DNA from: UBA7359 sp038142205
GTDB taxonomy: Bacteria; Pseudomonadota; Gammaproteobacteria; Eutrophobiales; Eutrophobiaceae
DNA: 64,000 nucleotides
Direction of reading: 5' to 3'
NCBI GenBank assembly: GCA_038142205.1
Contig: JAYQJO010000001.1
Location: 1,860,001 to 1,924,000 of the forward strand
A program made the position numbers and the translations under genes. Under the pieces are notes generated by a model. That model did no database searches, was not told the origin of the DNA, and saw nothing but the letters and a program-made list of their open reading frames with translations. This document shows, piece after piece, positions 42,780-51,492 of this stretch; the first letter of the stretch is position 1; every line of letters begins with the position of its first letter.

Positions 42780-44486
42780 ATGAAAACATCTCAATTACTT
42801 CTCTCTACTTTACGCGAAGCACCTACTGACGCTGAAATTGCCAGCCACCAACTCATGCTACGTGCCGGTATGGTTCGTCAACTCGCATCAGGTATTTATA
42901 CCTGGTTGCCATTAGGCTTACGTGTTTTACGTAAAGTGGAAAATATTGTTAGAGAAGAAATGGATAGGGCTGGCGCTCAGGAAGTCATGATGTCTGCCAT
43001 CCAGCCAGCTGAGTTATGGCAAGAATCAGGTCGTTGGGATCAGTATGGGCCTGAACTATTGAGAATTAATGACCGTCATGAACGCGAATTTTGTTTTGGT
43101 CCAACACACGAGGAAATCATTACAGACTTGGTTCGAAAAGAGATTCGTAGTTACAAACAGTTGCCTGCAAATTTTTATCAAATTCAGACTAAGTTCAGAG
43201 ATGAAGTTCGCCCTCGTTTCGGCATTATGCGCGCACGCGAATTTTTGATGAAAGATGCGTATTCATTTCATCTTGATGATACATCGTTACAGGAAACCTA
43301 TGAGCTGATGTACCAAGCTTATTCCAATATTTTTAGTCGAATCGGTTTGAACTTTCGAGCTGTCATTGCTGACTCTGGCAATATCGGCGGCAGTAAATCG
43401 CATGAATTTCATGTGCTGGCTGAATCAGGAGAAGACCTTATCGCTTTTTCTGACAACGGTGATTATGCCGCGAATATGGAGCAGGCTGTTGCGCTCAAAC
43501 CTGAACAGGAACGCCTTGCTCCAACAAAAGAAATGGAAACAGTTGATACGCCAGAACAACATAGTATTGAAGATATCAGTCAGTTTCTGAGCGTTGATGC
43601 TACTCAATGTTTAAAAACATTGATTGTAAAATCAGAAGATAATGGATTAGTCGCTTTGGTCTTAAGAGGCGATCATGAACTCAATACTATCAAGGCAGAA
43701 AAACTCGATGGTGTCATGAGCCCGCTCAGCTTTGCCGATGATAAAGAAATTAAAGAATCAATCGGTTGTAGTGTAGGTTCACTAGGGCCTATTAATTTGT
43801 CTATTCCTGTTTTTGTAGATCATAGCGCTAGTGTAGTTTCTGACTTTGTTTGTGGCGCAAATGAAGAAGGCAAGCACTTAATTGGCGTTAACTGGAAACG
43901 CGACTTAACTATTTCAGAAACTGTTGATATACGAAATGTTTGTGAAGGTGATACTGCAGAAGACGGCTCTGGCAAACTGGAATTTGCTCGCGGTATTGAG
44001 GTCGGGCATATCTTTCAACTGGGTACTAAATACAGCTCAGCTATGAAAGCGACCTGTCTTGACGAACAAGGTAAAGCTATCACTCTGACGATGGGCTGTT
44101 ATGGTATTGGTGTTTCTCGCGTTATTGCTGCTGCTATTGAGCAGAACAATGATGATAAAGGTATTATCTGGCCAACAGCTATCGCGCCGTTCCAATTGGC
44201 CCTGGTTCCAATCAATATGCATAAATCTGTTCGCTTACGTGAAGCTGTAATGGCGTTTTACGATGAATTAAAATCAGCAGGTATTGATGTCATTCTTGAT
44301 GATCGTAAAGAACGTCCAGGTGTAATGTTCGCGGATATGGAATTAATTGGTATCCCACATCGTTTTGTCTTCAGCGAAAAAGGACTCGATGCCGGTGAAA
44401 TTGAATATAAGGCTCGAACTGATAAAGATAACCAGCATATTGCGTTAGAGTCAGCAATTAAGTTTATTAAGGAAAGGTTAGTTTAG
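42780..44486 (+). CDS. proS: Prolyl-tRNA synthetase (bacterial type)
   Basis: Class II aminoacyl-tRNA synthetase charging tRNA-Pro, 568 residues. Motif 1 region is GMVRQLASGIYTWLPLGLRVLRK; motif 2 includes KFRDEVRPRFGIMRAREFLMKDAYSFH. An INS editing domain (about 225-390) and motif 3 with TMGCYGIGVSRV follow, then the anticodon-binding domain. The 239-bp divergent gap to ilvB shows no clear Ile/Val/Leu leader ORF. ATG start. Confidence 0.97.
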   Translation: MKTSQLLLSTLREAPTDAEIASHQLMLRAGMVRQLASGIYTWLPLGLRVLRKVENIVREEMDRAGAQEVMMSAIQPAELWQESGRWDQYGPELLRINDRHEREFCFGPTHEEIITDLVRKEIRSYKQLPANFYQIQTKFRDEVRPRFGIMRAREFLMKDAYSFHLDDTSLQETYELMYQAYSNIFSRIGLNFRAVIADSGNIGGSKSHEFHVLAESGEDLIAFSDNGDYAANMEQAVALKPEQERLAPTKEMETVDTPEQHSIEDISQFLSVDATQCLKTLIVKSEDNGLVALVLRGDHELNTIKAEKLDGVMSPLSFADDKEIKESIGCSVGSLGPINLSIPVFVDHSASVVSDFVCGANEEGKHLIGVNWKRDLTISETVDIRNVCEGDTAEDGSGKLEFARGIEVGHIFQLGTKYSSAMKATCLDEQGKAITLTMGCYGIGVSRVIAAAIEQNNDDKGIIWPTAIAPFQLALVPINMHKSVRLREAVMAFYDELKSAGIDVILDDRKERPGVMFADMELIGIPHRFVFSEKGLDAGEIEYKARTDKDNQHIALESAIKFIKERLV

Positions 44487-44504
44487 TAATTTTTGTTTAT
44501 AAAC

Positions 44505-44774
44505 TCAGCGAATCGAGAAACCGGAAAATTCCTGGTACTCGATATTATGACTTTCAACATTAAGCACTTTTGCCATTGTCGGGCCGTGACTTAACCATTG
44601 CTGTAACTCGTCAATCAAACCCGACTCGCCTGACGCCATCACTTCGACCCGGCCATCAGAAAGATTCCTGACCCAACCTGCTAAACCTAAAATTTTCGCC
44701 TGTTGCTCCGTCGACATGCGAAAACAGACGCCCTGAACCCGTCCACTGACAAAACAATGTATCGTTTTTTTCAT
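44505..44774 (-). CDS. acyP: Acylphosphatase
   Basis: Small enzyme hydrolysing acyl phosphates, 89 residues from ATG 44774; a TTG at 44783 would add three. The active-site loop SGRVQGVCFRMSTEQQA has the catalytic Arg, and the second motif is GWVRNLSDGRVEVMASGE with the conserved Asn. It is convergent with proS, 18 bp away. Confidence 0.95.
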   Translation of the reverse strand: MKKTIHCFVSGRVQGVCFRMSTEQQAKILGLAGWVRNLSDGRVEVMASGESGLIDELQQWLSHGPTMAKVLNVESHNIEYQEFSGFSIR

Positions 44775-45084
44775 ATAATTCAATTACTTATAATTTAATT
44801 GTTGTTGTCTCAATATTGAGACATAATATCTATCACTAGCAATGACTTATATCATTGTATTGCAAATAATATAGCACTAAGTACAAATAGTATGACGCAT
44901 CTATTTGATATTTAAGTAAATATTTTAGGTAAAGGAAGATCAAAAATATTTTCAACACTTCTTTCCAAGCCTTTCATTTATTTACAGTTTTGCAGATTAC
45001 ATCACATTTTGTAGAAAACTAGACTAAGTTTATGGAATAGAACTTGCCAATATTATTGGCAAATAACTAAAAAAGAAAAATATC
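44775..45084. other. 310-bp intergenic region with two palindromes
   Basis: A/T-rich divergent gap between acyP and the PilZ-like gene. It holds a 16-bp perfect palindrome made of GTCTCAAT and ATTGAGAC (44807-44822) and the 19-bp palindrome described separately. No ORF of interest and no RNA gene was recognised. Confidence 0.6.
45044..45062. promoter_or_regulatory. 19-bp palindrome before the PilZ-like gene
   Basis: TTGCCAATA, one central T, TATTGGCAA: a perfect 9-1-9 inverted repeat ending 22 bp before the ATG at 45085. It could be an operator for a dimeric regulator or a hairpin near the ribosome site. Confidence 0.5.
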
Positions 45085-46679
45085 ATGGATAAGTTACCCG
45101 TTAAAAAATCCGCTCAGGGTGCGGAAATAGAGACACGTCCCATCTACATAGAAGAGTGGCTGGATTCACTATCTTATATCGACTTTAAAAAAACTAGTTC
45201 TTTATTAAATGAAGCACTGGTTGCAACAAATAAGGCTGACATCAAATCATCAACCAGACTGGAACTGGTCGAACTTTATAATCGCCCTTATCAATATTAC
45301 GTTGCTTCACAAATGAATGCTGGAGCTCAACATACCTTACAAACTATCGATGCAATGGGTAGCCAGGTTAGTCAGTTAAAACAGGTCGCTGTGTCGTTAA
45401 GCTATGCCTGTAAAATCGCTTTTGATAGTGCTTTGAATAAAAAGACACTCTGGAAACAATCGAAACCACCAATTGAAGCCATGCTAATGTCAATGAATTA
45501 TTTATCGCATGCATTGATATTCAGCTTTCTTGAATATGCACCCATCCCAAAAAATGTTTGGCAACAATTGAACTTTATTTATGACTTTGCCGAGTCGATG
45601 GACTGTCATAAGAAAATTTATTCTATTCCCGGACCCAATAATAAAAACATCAGCACGACAATTGATCATACTTATAAAAAAATCATGATGGCATCGTTAG
45701 TTGACCCGCATCATTTACCGTTCGGCGCTATCTGGGAAGTGTATGAACAACTGGATAAATGGGCTGAATATACACAATTACATGAGATGCAATCTGTAAC
45801 AAGCTCCAGTGGTTATTTTGTTGTCGATTTAAAAATAGATAATAAAGCCATACCTTATGCAAAGTTTGACCAAACTAAAATACATGACAAGGTACGTTTA
45901 CTCGATTCGACTCCATTAGATGATTTAATAAAAAAACAAATTGATCTGATTAAGATTGGACAACCAATCGATAAATCTATTGTTCTTTCTCCTTTTTATA
46001 CAAAAGCATTACTCGTTCACATGCTAAAAGCATGGGGACTTCCTCTAACCGATACTTCCCAAGAAAAGCCAAGTCGGGAAAATTGAACCTTGTTTCCGGT
46101 ACTCGAGCAGTTTATTACTACCTAAATAATGGCAATGTATTTCAAAAAGTATCTGCTCAACAGGATAGTGGAGAGATCGACATCGCTGAGGGCTTACCGG
46201 AAGAACAAAACCTATCTCTGTCAGGTAGTCACTATATACCTGAAGAATGGCGCATTGTTGATGAGGGTTCTGGTGGTTATGCCATTATTCGTGATGATAA
46301 GCCAAAAAACGCCATGCGCGTTGGTGATCTGGTTGGCATTAGTCTTGATGATGAAAAAAGAATATGGAGTATAGGCACAATACGTTGGTTAATGGTGAGT
46401 AAGTCTATACATAAAATAGGTTTACAGCTTATTTCTGATACAGCTAAACCCATTTCGATTCGGGCTTGCGGTGGTAGTAAAGTTGATCAGGAATTTAAAC
46501 CTGCTTTTCTTGCTAGCCATGCCAATGACCCAAATGACTTATCTATCATTGTAGAAAAAGGACTTTATATCGAAGGCCGGGAAATGGAAATGGATCTGGG
46601 TGATAAGAAAGAATTGATTACTGCTAACACTATTATTGAATCAAGTATGACGTACGAAGTGTTTAATTATAAAACATAA
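45085..46679 (+). CDS. PilZ-like protein with helical N-terminal domain, frame broken
   Basis: Two overlapping ORFs look like one protein of about 531 residues. The first (45085-46086) is a helical domain of about 320 residues (PIYIEEWLDSLSYID, LVELYNRPYQYYVASQ). The second (46032-46679) continues with RYFPRKAKSGKLNLVSGTRAVYYYL. It has a PilZ-like barrel (VGDLVGISLDDEKRIWSIGTIRW, IGLQLIS). One missing base near the CC at 46049-46050 would explain the break: with CCC the frame reads WGLPLTRYFPRK without interruption. I recall similar fused proteins of unknown function in beta- and gammaproteobacteria; cyclic-di-GMP binding is only a guess. Confidence 0.7.
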
Positions 46680-46684
46680 TCATC

Positions 46685-47941
46685 TTAATTTGCTTTATCA
46701 CTAAAGAAGTCATGCATTGAACTTGATAAGTGTTGGGCGACCTCCTGTTTATAATCAGTCAGGCAATCTTTCAGTTTAATTGAGAGTCTGTCTTGTCCGA
46801 GTTCATAGACTGAAATCGGCAAACGAACTGGCAATGCATTATGCAGTTCATATAGAATGGATTCTTTCAAGTCTTTTGATAATAACCACTCTCCATTCGA
46901 ACTCTGATTCGCCCATTTTTTTCTTTTTAAATGTTCCAGTAATTCATTCATTTCAAATTGCGGTAGTGATACCGTGCTTTTTCTTATCTCAGCAATCGAT
47001 AGCGTCTTGCCCTCGGTTTGTCCTTTGTAAAGTAACTCCAATACTCGAAGTACATCGATAAGCTTCCAGCCACCTTTACTGCGCAATTCAATTTCATCCT
47101 GTAACCGAAATGAAGATAAGCAAAAGGTAATATGCGCACCAAATAAAACAATCATCCATGACACATAAATCCATATAAGGAAGAGCGGGATTATTGCGAC
47201 AGCACCATAAATATTTTCATAACTGGGCATTTCTCTGACATATATACCGAAACCGTATTTCGCCAGTTCAAAAAGTATGGCGCAAATGAATCCGCCAATG
47301 ACGGCATGTTTCTTAGAGACAAAACAGTTCGGTATTAAAATATACAACAAGGAAAAAGCTATCGATGTTGTCAGGAAAGGCAGCCAACTGAGCAAACGCG
47401 CTTTTAAATTATAAGTCGTATCAACATCAGCAACGACGGGCAGAGAAAGAAAATAAGATGTTGTTGCCAATCCGACACCGATTAATATCGGTCCCATGGT
47501 TAACACCGCCCAATAAACAAGTAGCCTTCCTATCGGATTACGTCGCTTCTTTACCATCCAGATGCGATTGAATGCATTATCAATCGTCGCCATCAACATA
47601 ATGGCAATGACAACCAAAACCATACTACCTGTTATCGTCAGTTTTGATGCTTTGTCGGAATAATCCGCTAAGTATCCTTGAATCGTCCAACCAAATTCCG
47701 GGACAAAATTAGCAAAAACAAAATTCTGTATCGCTTCGGAAAAGTCACTCAGCACAGAAATACTGCCAAATAAACCAAACATCACGGTGACCATTGGCAC
47801 GATGGATAGCAGCGTTGTATATGCAAGCGAGGATGCCGTCTGCATACCGCGCAGCATAAAATAGTGTCGTAAAAAAAAGCGTGTAAAGTAAAACACTTTA
47901 ATGAGATTCTGTTTCAGAATATTTAAAAAGTTTTCTGTCAT
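46685..47941 (-). CDS. YihY/UPF0761 family inner-membrane protein
   Basis: A 418-residue polytopic protein of the YihY (BrkB-like) family, often mislabelled ribonuclease BN. About six helices lie in residues 25-285; family segments are ASSLAYTTLLSIVPMVTVMFG, GRLLVYWAVLTMGP and WIYVSWMIVLFGAHITF. The C-terminal third is cytosolic and resembles a winged helix (DVLRVLELLYKGQ and following), as in the longer family members. Biological role unknown. ATG start. Convergent with the PilZ-like gene, 5 bp away. Confidence 0.9.
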   Translation of the reverse strand: MTENFLNILKQNLIKVFYFTRFFLRHYFMLRGMQTASSLAYTTLLSIVPMVTVMFGLFGSISVLSDFSEAIQNFVFANFVPEFGWTIQGYLADYSDKASKLTITGSMVLVVIAIMLMATIDNAFNRIWMVKKRRNPIGRLLVYWAVLTMGPILIGVGLATTSYFLSLPVVADVDTTYNLKARLLSWLPFLTTSIAFSLLYILIPNCFVSKKHAVIGGFICAILFELAKYGFGIYVREMPSYENIYGAVAIIPLFLIWIYVSWMIVLFGAHITFCLSSFRLQDEIELRSKGGWKLIDVLRVLELLYKGQTEGKTLSIAEIRKSTVSLPQFEMNELLEHLKRKKWANQSSNGEWLLSKDLKESILYELHNALPVRLPISVYELGQDRLSIKLKDCLTDYKQEVAQHLSSSMHDFFSDKAN

Positions 47942-48020
47942 TTCAGCTCGTCAATCGCTTTTATTTTAATTATGATAATTTAATACTGAATAATACTAAT
48001 ATTACAGAGAGATAGCGTAA

Positions 48021-48368
48021 ATGAAAGCGACAATCTACCATAATCCACGTTGTTCCAAGTCCAGACAGACTCTAGCGATTCTGGAAGAACAGGATGTTGA
48101 TATTGAAATTATTGAATATCTGAAAGACTCACCGGATAAAAACACTTTGTCAGGTGTTTTAAAGAAATTGGGTATTGCGCCATCAGCATTGTTAAGAAAA
48201 GGCGAGTCAGTTTTTAAAGAGCTTAATCTAAAAGAAAAACTCGATGACGATGATGCGATACTGGATGCGATGGTAGATAACCCGATTTTAATTGAACGAC
48301 CGATTGTATTGGCGAACAACAAAGCCTGTATTGGTCGACCACCTGAATCCGTTCTAGACATTCTTTAA
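48021..48368 (+). CDS. arsC: Arsenate reductase (glutaredoxin-type), ArsC
   Basis: A 115-residue thioredoxin-fold reductase with the motif YHNPRCSKSRQTL, whose Cys11 is the catalytic residue. The C-terminal ERPIVLANNKACIGRPPESVLDIL is typical of ArsC and includes the Arg that holds the oxyanion. No arsR or arsB is nearby, and chromosomal copies paired with wrbA are common, so arsenate may not be the main substrate. It is followed 12 bp later by wrbA. Confidence 0.9.
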   Translation: MKATIYHNPRCSKSRQTLAILEEQDVDIEIIEYLKDSPDKNTLSGVLKKLGIAPSALLRKGESVFKELNLKEKLDDDDAILDAMVDNPILIERPIVLANNKACIGRPPESVLDIL

Positions 48369-48380
48369 TTTGTAATCGCC

Positions 48381-48971
48381 ATGACTAATATTCTAGTTCT
48401 TTATTACAGTCGCGGTGGCAGTGTTGCTGAAATGGCACGGCATATTGCACATGGCGTTGAATCTATTTCGGATTGCAAAGCAGTGATACGCACGGTTCCT
48501 CCTGTTTCAGCTAACTGTGAAAGTACCGAGCCCGATATTCCCGGTTCAGGCCCACCGTATGCGACACATGAAGATTTAATTAACTGTGATGGTCTCGCTT
48601 TAGGTAGCCCTACTCGTTTCGGTAATATGGCCGCGCCTATGAAATACTTTATCGATTCCACTTCAGATATCTGGGCATCAGGTAATTTAATTGGCAAGCC
48701 AGCAACCGTGTTCAGTTCAACAGCAAGTTTGCATGGCGGACAGGAAACAACCTTATTAACCATGATGATGCCTTTATTACATCACGGCATGTTAATGCTA
48801 GGCATTCCCTATTCTGAATCAAGTTTAACGACTACAGAAAGCGGTGGTACACCTTATGGGGCAACACATGTTGCAGGTAGCAATGATGATCTTCCTATTA
48901 CAGAAGATGAAAAAGCATTGTGTATTGCTGTTGGGAAACGCTTGGCAGAAGTGAGTAAAAAATTAAAATAA
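48381..48971 (+). CDS. wrbA: NAD(P)H:quinone oxidoreductase, WrbA type
   Basis: Flavodoxin-like FMN protein that reduces quinones by two electrons, 196 residues. The FMN loop is LVLYYSRGGSVAEMARHIAHGVE (residues 5-27). The aromatic-flanking segment GSPTRFGNMAAPMKYFIDS and FSSTASLHGGQETTLL are family signatures. It lies in an operon with arsC, a recurring gammaproteobacterial pair. ATG start. Confidence 0.92.
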   Translation: MTNILVLYYSRGGSVAEMARHIAHGVESISDCKAVIRTVPPVSANCESTEPDIPGSGPPYATHEDLINCDGLALGSPTRFGNMAAPMKYFIDSTSDIWASGNLIGKPATVFSSTASLHGGQETTLLTMMMPLLHHGMLMLGIPYSESSLTTTESGGTPYGATHVAGSNDDLPITEDEKALCIAVGKRLAEVSKKLK

Positions 48972-48996
48972 CTTGGATAGTTTCTGATTTCGTCCA

Positions 48997-49008
48997 GAAG
49001 TGGTCATT
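48997..49008 (-). repeat. Diverged inverted copy of the 12-bp repeat
   Basis: On the minus strand the sequence is AATGACCACTTC, 9 of 12 identical to AATGTCCGCTTT found at 49256 and 49691. It overlaps the stop codon of the 82-residue ORF. Together the copies bracket two orphan ORFs. Confidence 0.4.
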
Positions 49009-49255
49009 ATGTTTTTTCTACATCTTTTGGATCTACCCAAATTGAGTGTATATGCCCGTCAGAACCTTTAAACTCAAGTTCAACATAATTATGTTCATCA
49101 AGACTTTCTACTACTAGCTTTTTATTAATTTGTTCCAGAATAGCCTTTTGATCTATTTTTGGTAATCCATCAAGCAAACCATCAGAAACTCTCAAAAGTT
49201 TCACATGATCTCCTGCATCTACCTGAACATTATTAATATCTATATATTTATTCAT
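49007..49255 (-). CDS. Hypothetical 82-residue protein
   Basis: Small soluble protein I do not recognise (NKYIDINNVQVDAGDHVKLLRVSDGLLDGLPK at the start). The composition is acidic, and short beta-strand-like segments (HVKLLRVSD, NYVELEFKGSDG, HIHSIWVDP) suggest a compact beta fold of the small-SH3-barrel kind; this is only an impression. ATG start. It sits with another orphan ORF between wrbA and hda, with a repeated 12-mer directly upstream of the start. Confidence 0.65.
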   Translation of the reverse strand: MNKYIDINNVQVDAGDHVKLLRVSDGLLDGLPKIDQKAILEQINKKLVVESLDEHNYVELEFKGSDGHIHSIWVDPKDVEKT

Positions 49256-49267
49256 AATGTCCGCTTT
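49256..49267 (+). repeat. 12-bp direct repeat, copy 1
   Basis: AATGTCCGCTTT, identical to 49691-49702. On the minus strand it lies immediately upstream of the ATG at 49255. I recall similar AATGTCCGCTTT-type segments scattered in intergenic DNA of marine gammaproteobacteria, which would need a search to confirm. Confidence 0.55.
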
Positions 49268-49310
49268 AGATTATGCAAATAATAATTTTCATATCGGTCA
49301 GAACCAGACA

Positions 49311-49685
49311 TTAATCAGTTTGCTTCTTTGATTTAAATTTTACATACATGGTATGAAAACCAAATATACCAATGCCGTAAACCATGATCATAAACACCAT
49401 GTTTAAATTATTTAGCAATTTACTAACAAACTCTATCTCTATATAAAATGGTGCTATTAACAAGGAGAATGGAATTAAAGCTAGTAGAAAAGGAAGCCAG
49501 TCTGGAGGACTTGGTTTACTAATAGGCATTGCAACAAGAATATAAAATACAGAAATCGCCCCAATGACATCTACTATCATCATTAAGTAAACTATTTTGT
49601 CACGCGGGAAAGGAACGATAATCTCTAAAACGGATGAAATAATAAAAACTGAAAGAGCAATATATATTTTTAACTTTTCATTCAT
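49311..49685 (-). CDS. Hypothetical four-helix membrane protein
   Basis: A 124-residue integral membrane protein with four hydrophobic segments (about 7-25, 31-53, 64-84 and 93-115) and a basic C-terminal tail (KFKSKKQTD). A PFPRDKIVYL loop lies between the first two helices. No family recognised. ATG start, with the repeated 12-mer a few bases upstream. No conserved neighbours support a function. Confidence 0.65.
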   Translation of the reverse strand: MNEKLKIYIALSVFIISSVLEIIVPFPRDKIVYLMMIVDVIGAISVFYILVAMPISKPSPPDWLPFLLALIPFSLLIAPFYIEIEFVSKLLNNLNMVFMIMVYGIGIFGFHTMYVKFKSKKQTD

Positions 49686-49690
49686 CCATT

Positions 49691-49702
49691 AATGTCCGCT
49701 TT
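49691..49702 (+). repeat. 12-bp direct repeat, copy 2
   Basis: AATGTCCGCTTT followed by GGGCCCGATAGC. On the minus strand it lies six bases upstream of the ATG at 49685, mirroring copy 1. Confidence 0.55.
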
Positions 49703-49720
49703 GGGCCCGATAGCTGTAAT

Positions 49721-50428
49721 CTAACCGTTAATTAATCCTTTAACAAATGGAATAGTTATCTTTCGTTTTTCTGCTAATGATGCGTGATCGATTTTATCTA
49801 GCACTTCTATTAACGATGTTAAATTACGATCCACTCTTCTTATTAAAAACTCTATGACTTCATCACTCAATTCAAACGACCGTTCATTTGCTTTTTGTTT
49901 TAGTATTTCTACTTTTAACTCATCGTTTGGTGATTTAATTTGTATTACCTGATCCGAGGATAGTCTTGATTTTAAATCATCAAGTTCCAACTTACTGCTT
50001 GCGGGTGATGTATGACCGCTAATGATTAATGAATGCTCATTATCTTTCAGTTCATTATAAAGCCAGGTTAATCCCTGTTGCCATTCTATTTGTCCAATAA
50101 CTTCTTCAACATCGTCAATACAAACTAAATCAAGTTCACCCAAGTCATGTAGCATTTCTGCACTGAGTTCGTCTAATTGATTTAATGGTATATAGGCGAC
50201 ATGGAGTTCTGATTCTGCAGCCTGTTTGCAAGCGGCTTGTAGTAAATGCGATTTACCTGTACCGGAGTCACTCCAAAGATATAGCGTGTGGTTTGTTTCT
50301 TTGTTGGTAATTTGTTTTATCAGTTTGATTAATGCTTCGTTCTCACCAGTTAGAAACGATTCAAGATCATTTTTTTGAAAATCGCCAAACTGGAATGGGA
50401 TTTGTTTTGAAGTAGTACTGGCTGACAT
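49721..50428 (-). CDS. hda: DnaA regulatory inactivator Hda
   Basis: DnaA-related AAA+ protein that, with the sliding clamp, promotes hydrolysis of DnaA-ATP after replication starts. The 235-residue product begins with a QIPFQFG clamp-binding-like motif (residues 9-15), as in E. coli Hda. It has a P-loop (SDSGTGKSHLL), Walker B (LVCIDDVEEV) and a C-terminal lid (RVDRNLTSLIEVLDKID). The DnaA DNA-binding domain is absent. It overlaps the upstream permease-like gene by one base. Confidence 0.93.
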   Translation of the reverse strand: MSASTTSKQIPFQFGDFQKNDLESFLTGENEALIKLIKQITNKETNHTLYLWSDSGTGKSHLLQAACKQAAESELHVAYIPLNQLDELSAEMLHDLGELDLVCIDDVEEVIGQIEWQQGLTWLYNELKDNEHSLIISGHTSPASSKLELDDLKSRLSSDQVIQIKSPNDELKVEILKQKANERSFELSDEVIEFLIRRVDRNLTSLIEVLDKIDHASLAEKRKITIPFVKGLING

Positions 50429-51492
50429 CAGGGTGTGTAAAAATTACTGTTTAGATATTGTTCATGAAAGTATCTGAGCAACACTACTATCACGGCTGCT
50501 GCAGGCAATGCGATCAACATGCCAAAGAAGCCGAACAATTGCGCTCCGGCCATGACGGCAAAGATGACTGCGACGGGATGTAAGCCGATACGATCACCGA
50601 TTAATAACGGAGACAAGACAACGCCTTCCAACGTCTGCCCAACTCCGAAGACGATAAGGACAAATACGATATGTATGACATCATGGAATTGCATAAACGC
50701 TGCGATACTGGCAATGATGATTCCAACAATTGCACCAAGATACGGGACAAAGCTAACCATGCCTGCGGTCATGCCAATGAGTAATGAAAATTCCAGGCCG
50801 ACTATCCAAAGTCCGATACTGTAAATCACACCTTGTGCAATCATCACCATTAACTGACCACGGAAAAATTCGGACAAGACAGCGTCACAATCTCTTACTA
50901 ACTTCACCGTAACAAATTCATAACGTCTTGGGATGAGAGCTCTGATTTTCGCAACGATAATATCCCAGTCTCTTAGCAAGTAAAACGTCACGACCGGGAT
51001 TAATAAAAGATAGCTTAGCCAGAGAACAAGCAATTGGCCTGAGGCGGAAACACGAGTGAGGAATTTTCCAGCAATATTACCGAGTGCCTGCCAGTGTCCG
51101 GTTAAGGATTGTTTTATGCCATCAAGATTAATCGTATCTGGCTGTAGGCCGAATCGTTGTGTTGCCCATGGAATAAATTCAGCCTGTATCCAGTCGATTA
51201 TTTCCGGCAAGCGCATGAGTAATCGCCGGATTTGTTCTTCGATTAACGGGAAGATCACCAATATGAATGACAAGCCGATAATCAGCATCAGGAAAAAGAC
51301 AAATACAACTGACAGCGTTCGGGAAAACTTTATCGTTTCCAGTCGATCGACGGCTGGATCACCAATATAGGCTAGAAAAGCGCTGATCAGAAATGGCGTT
51401 AAGATTGGCGCGAGTAAATACAGCAAATAGCCTAGTGCAATGACTGATACCAGAATCAGCCATTTTTGCGCATCCGTGACGTGTATACTCAT
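50428..51492 (-). CDS. AI-2E/PerM family membrane protein
   Basis: A 354-residue polytopic protein of the AI-2 exporter-like/PerM family. About eight helices, including TPFLISAFLAYIGDPAVDRLE and the conserved SFVPYLGAIVGIIIASIAAFMQF. The C-terminal signature is LSPLLIGDRIGLHPVAVIFAVMAGAQLFG. Substrates in this family are largely unproven. It lies between DUF2066 and hda genes with overlapping ends, a common gammaproteobacterial operon. ATG start. Confidence 0.92.
   Translation of the reverse strand: MSIHVTDAQKWLILVSVIALGYLLYLLAPILTPFLISAFLAYIGDPAVDRLETIKFSRTLSVVFVFFLMLIIGLSFILVIFPLIEEQIRRLLMRLPEIIDWIQAEFIPWATQRFGLQPDTINLDGIKQSLTGHWQALGNIAGKFLTRVSASGQLLVLWLSYLLLIPVVTFYLLRDWDIIVAKIRALIPRRYEFVTVKLVRDCDAVLSEFFRGQLMVMIAQGVIYSIGLWIVGLEFSLLIGMTAGMVSFVPYLGAIVGIIIASIAAFMQFHDVIHIVFVLIVFGVGQTLEGVVLSPLLIGDRIGLHPVAVIFAVMAGAQLFGFFGMLIALPAAAVIVVLLRYFHEQYLNSNFYTP

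Noticed and set aside
46685..47941. Ribonuclease BN label for the YihY-family protein
   Set aside because: The true RNase BN is a different metallo-beta-lactamase-fold enzyme; the polytopic protein here belongs to the YihY family only.
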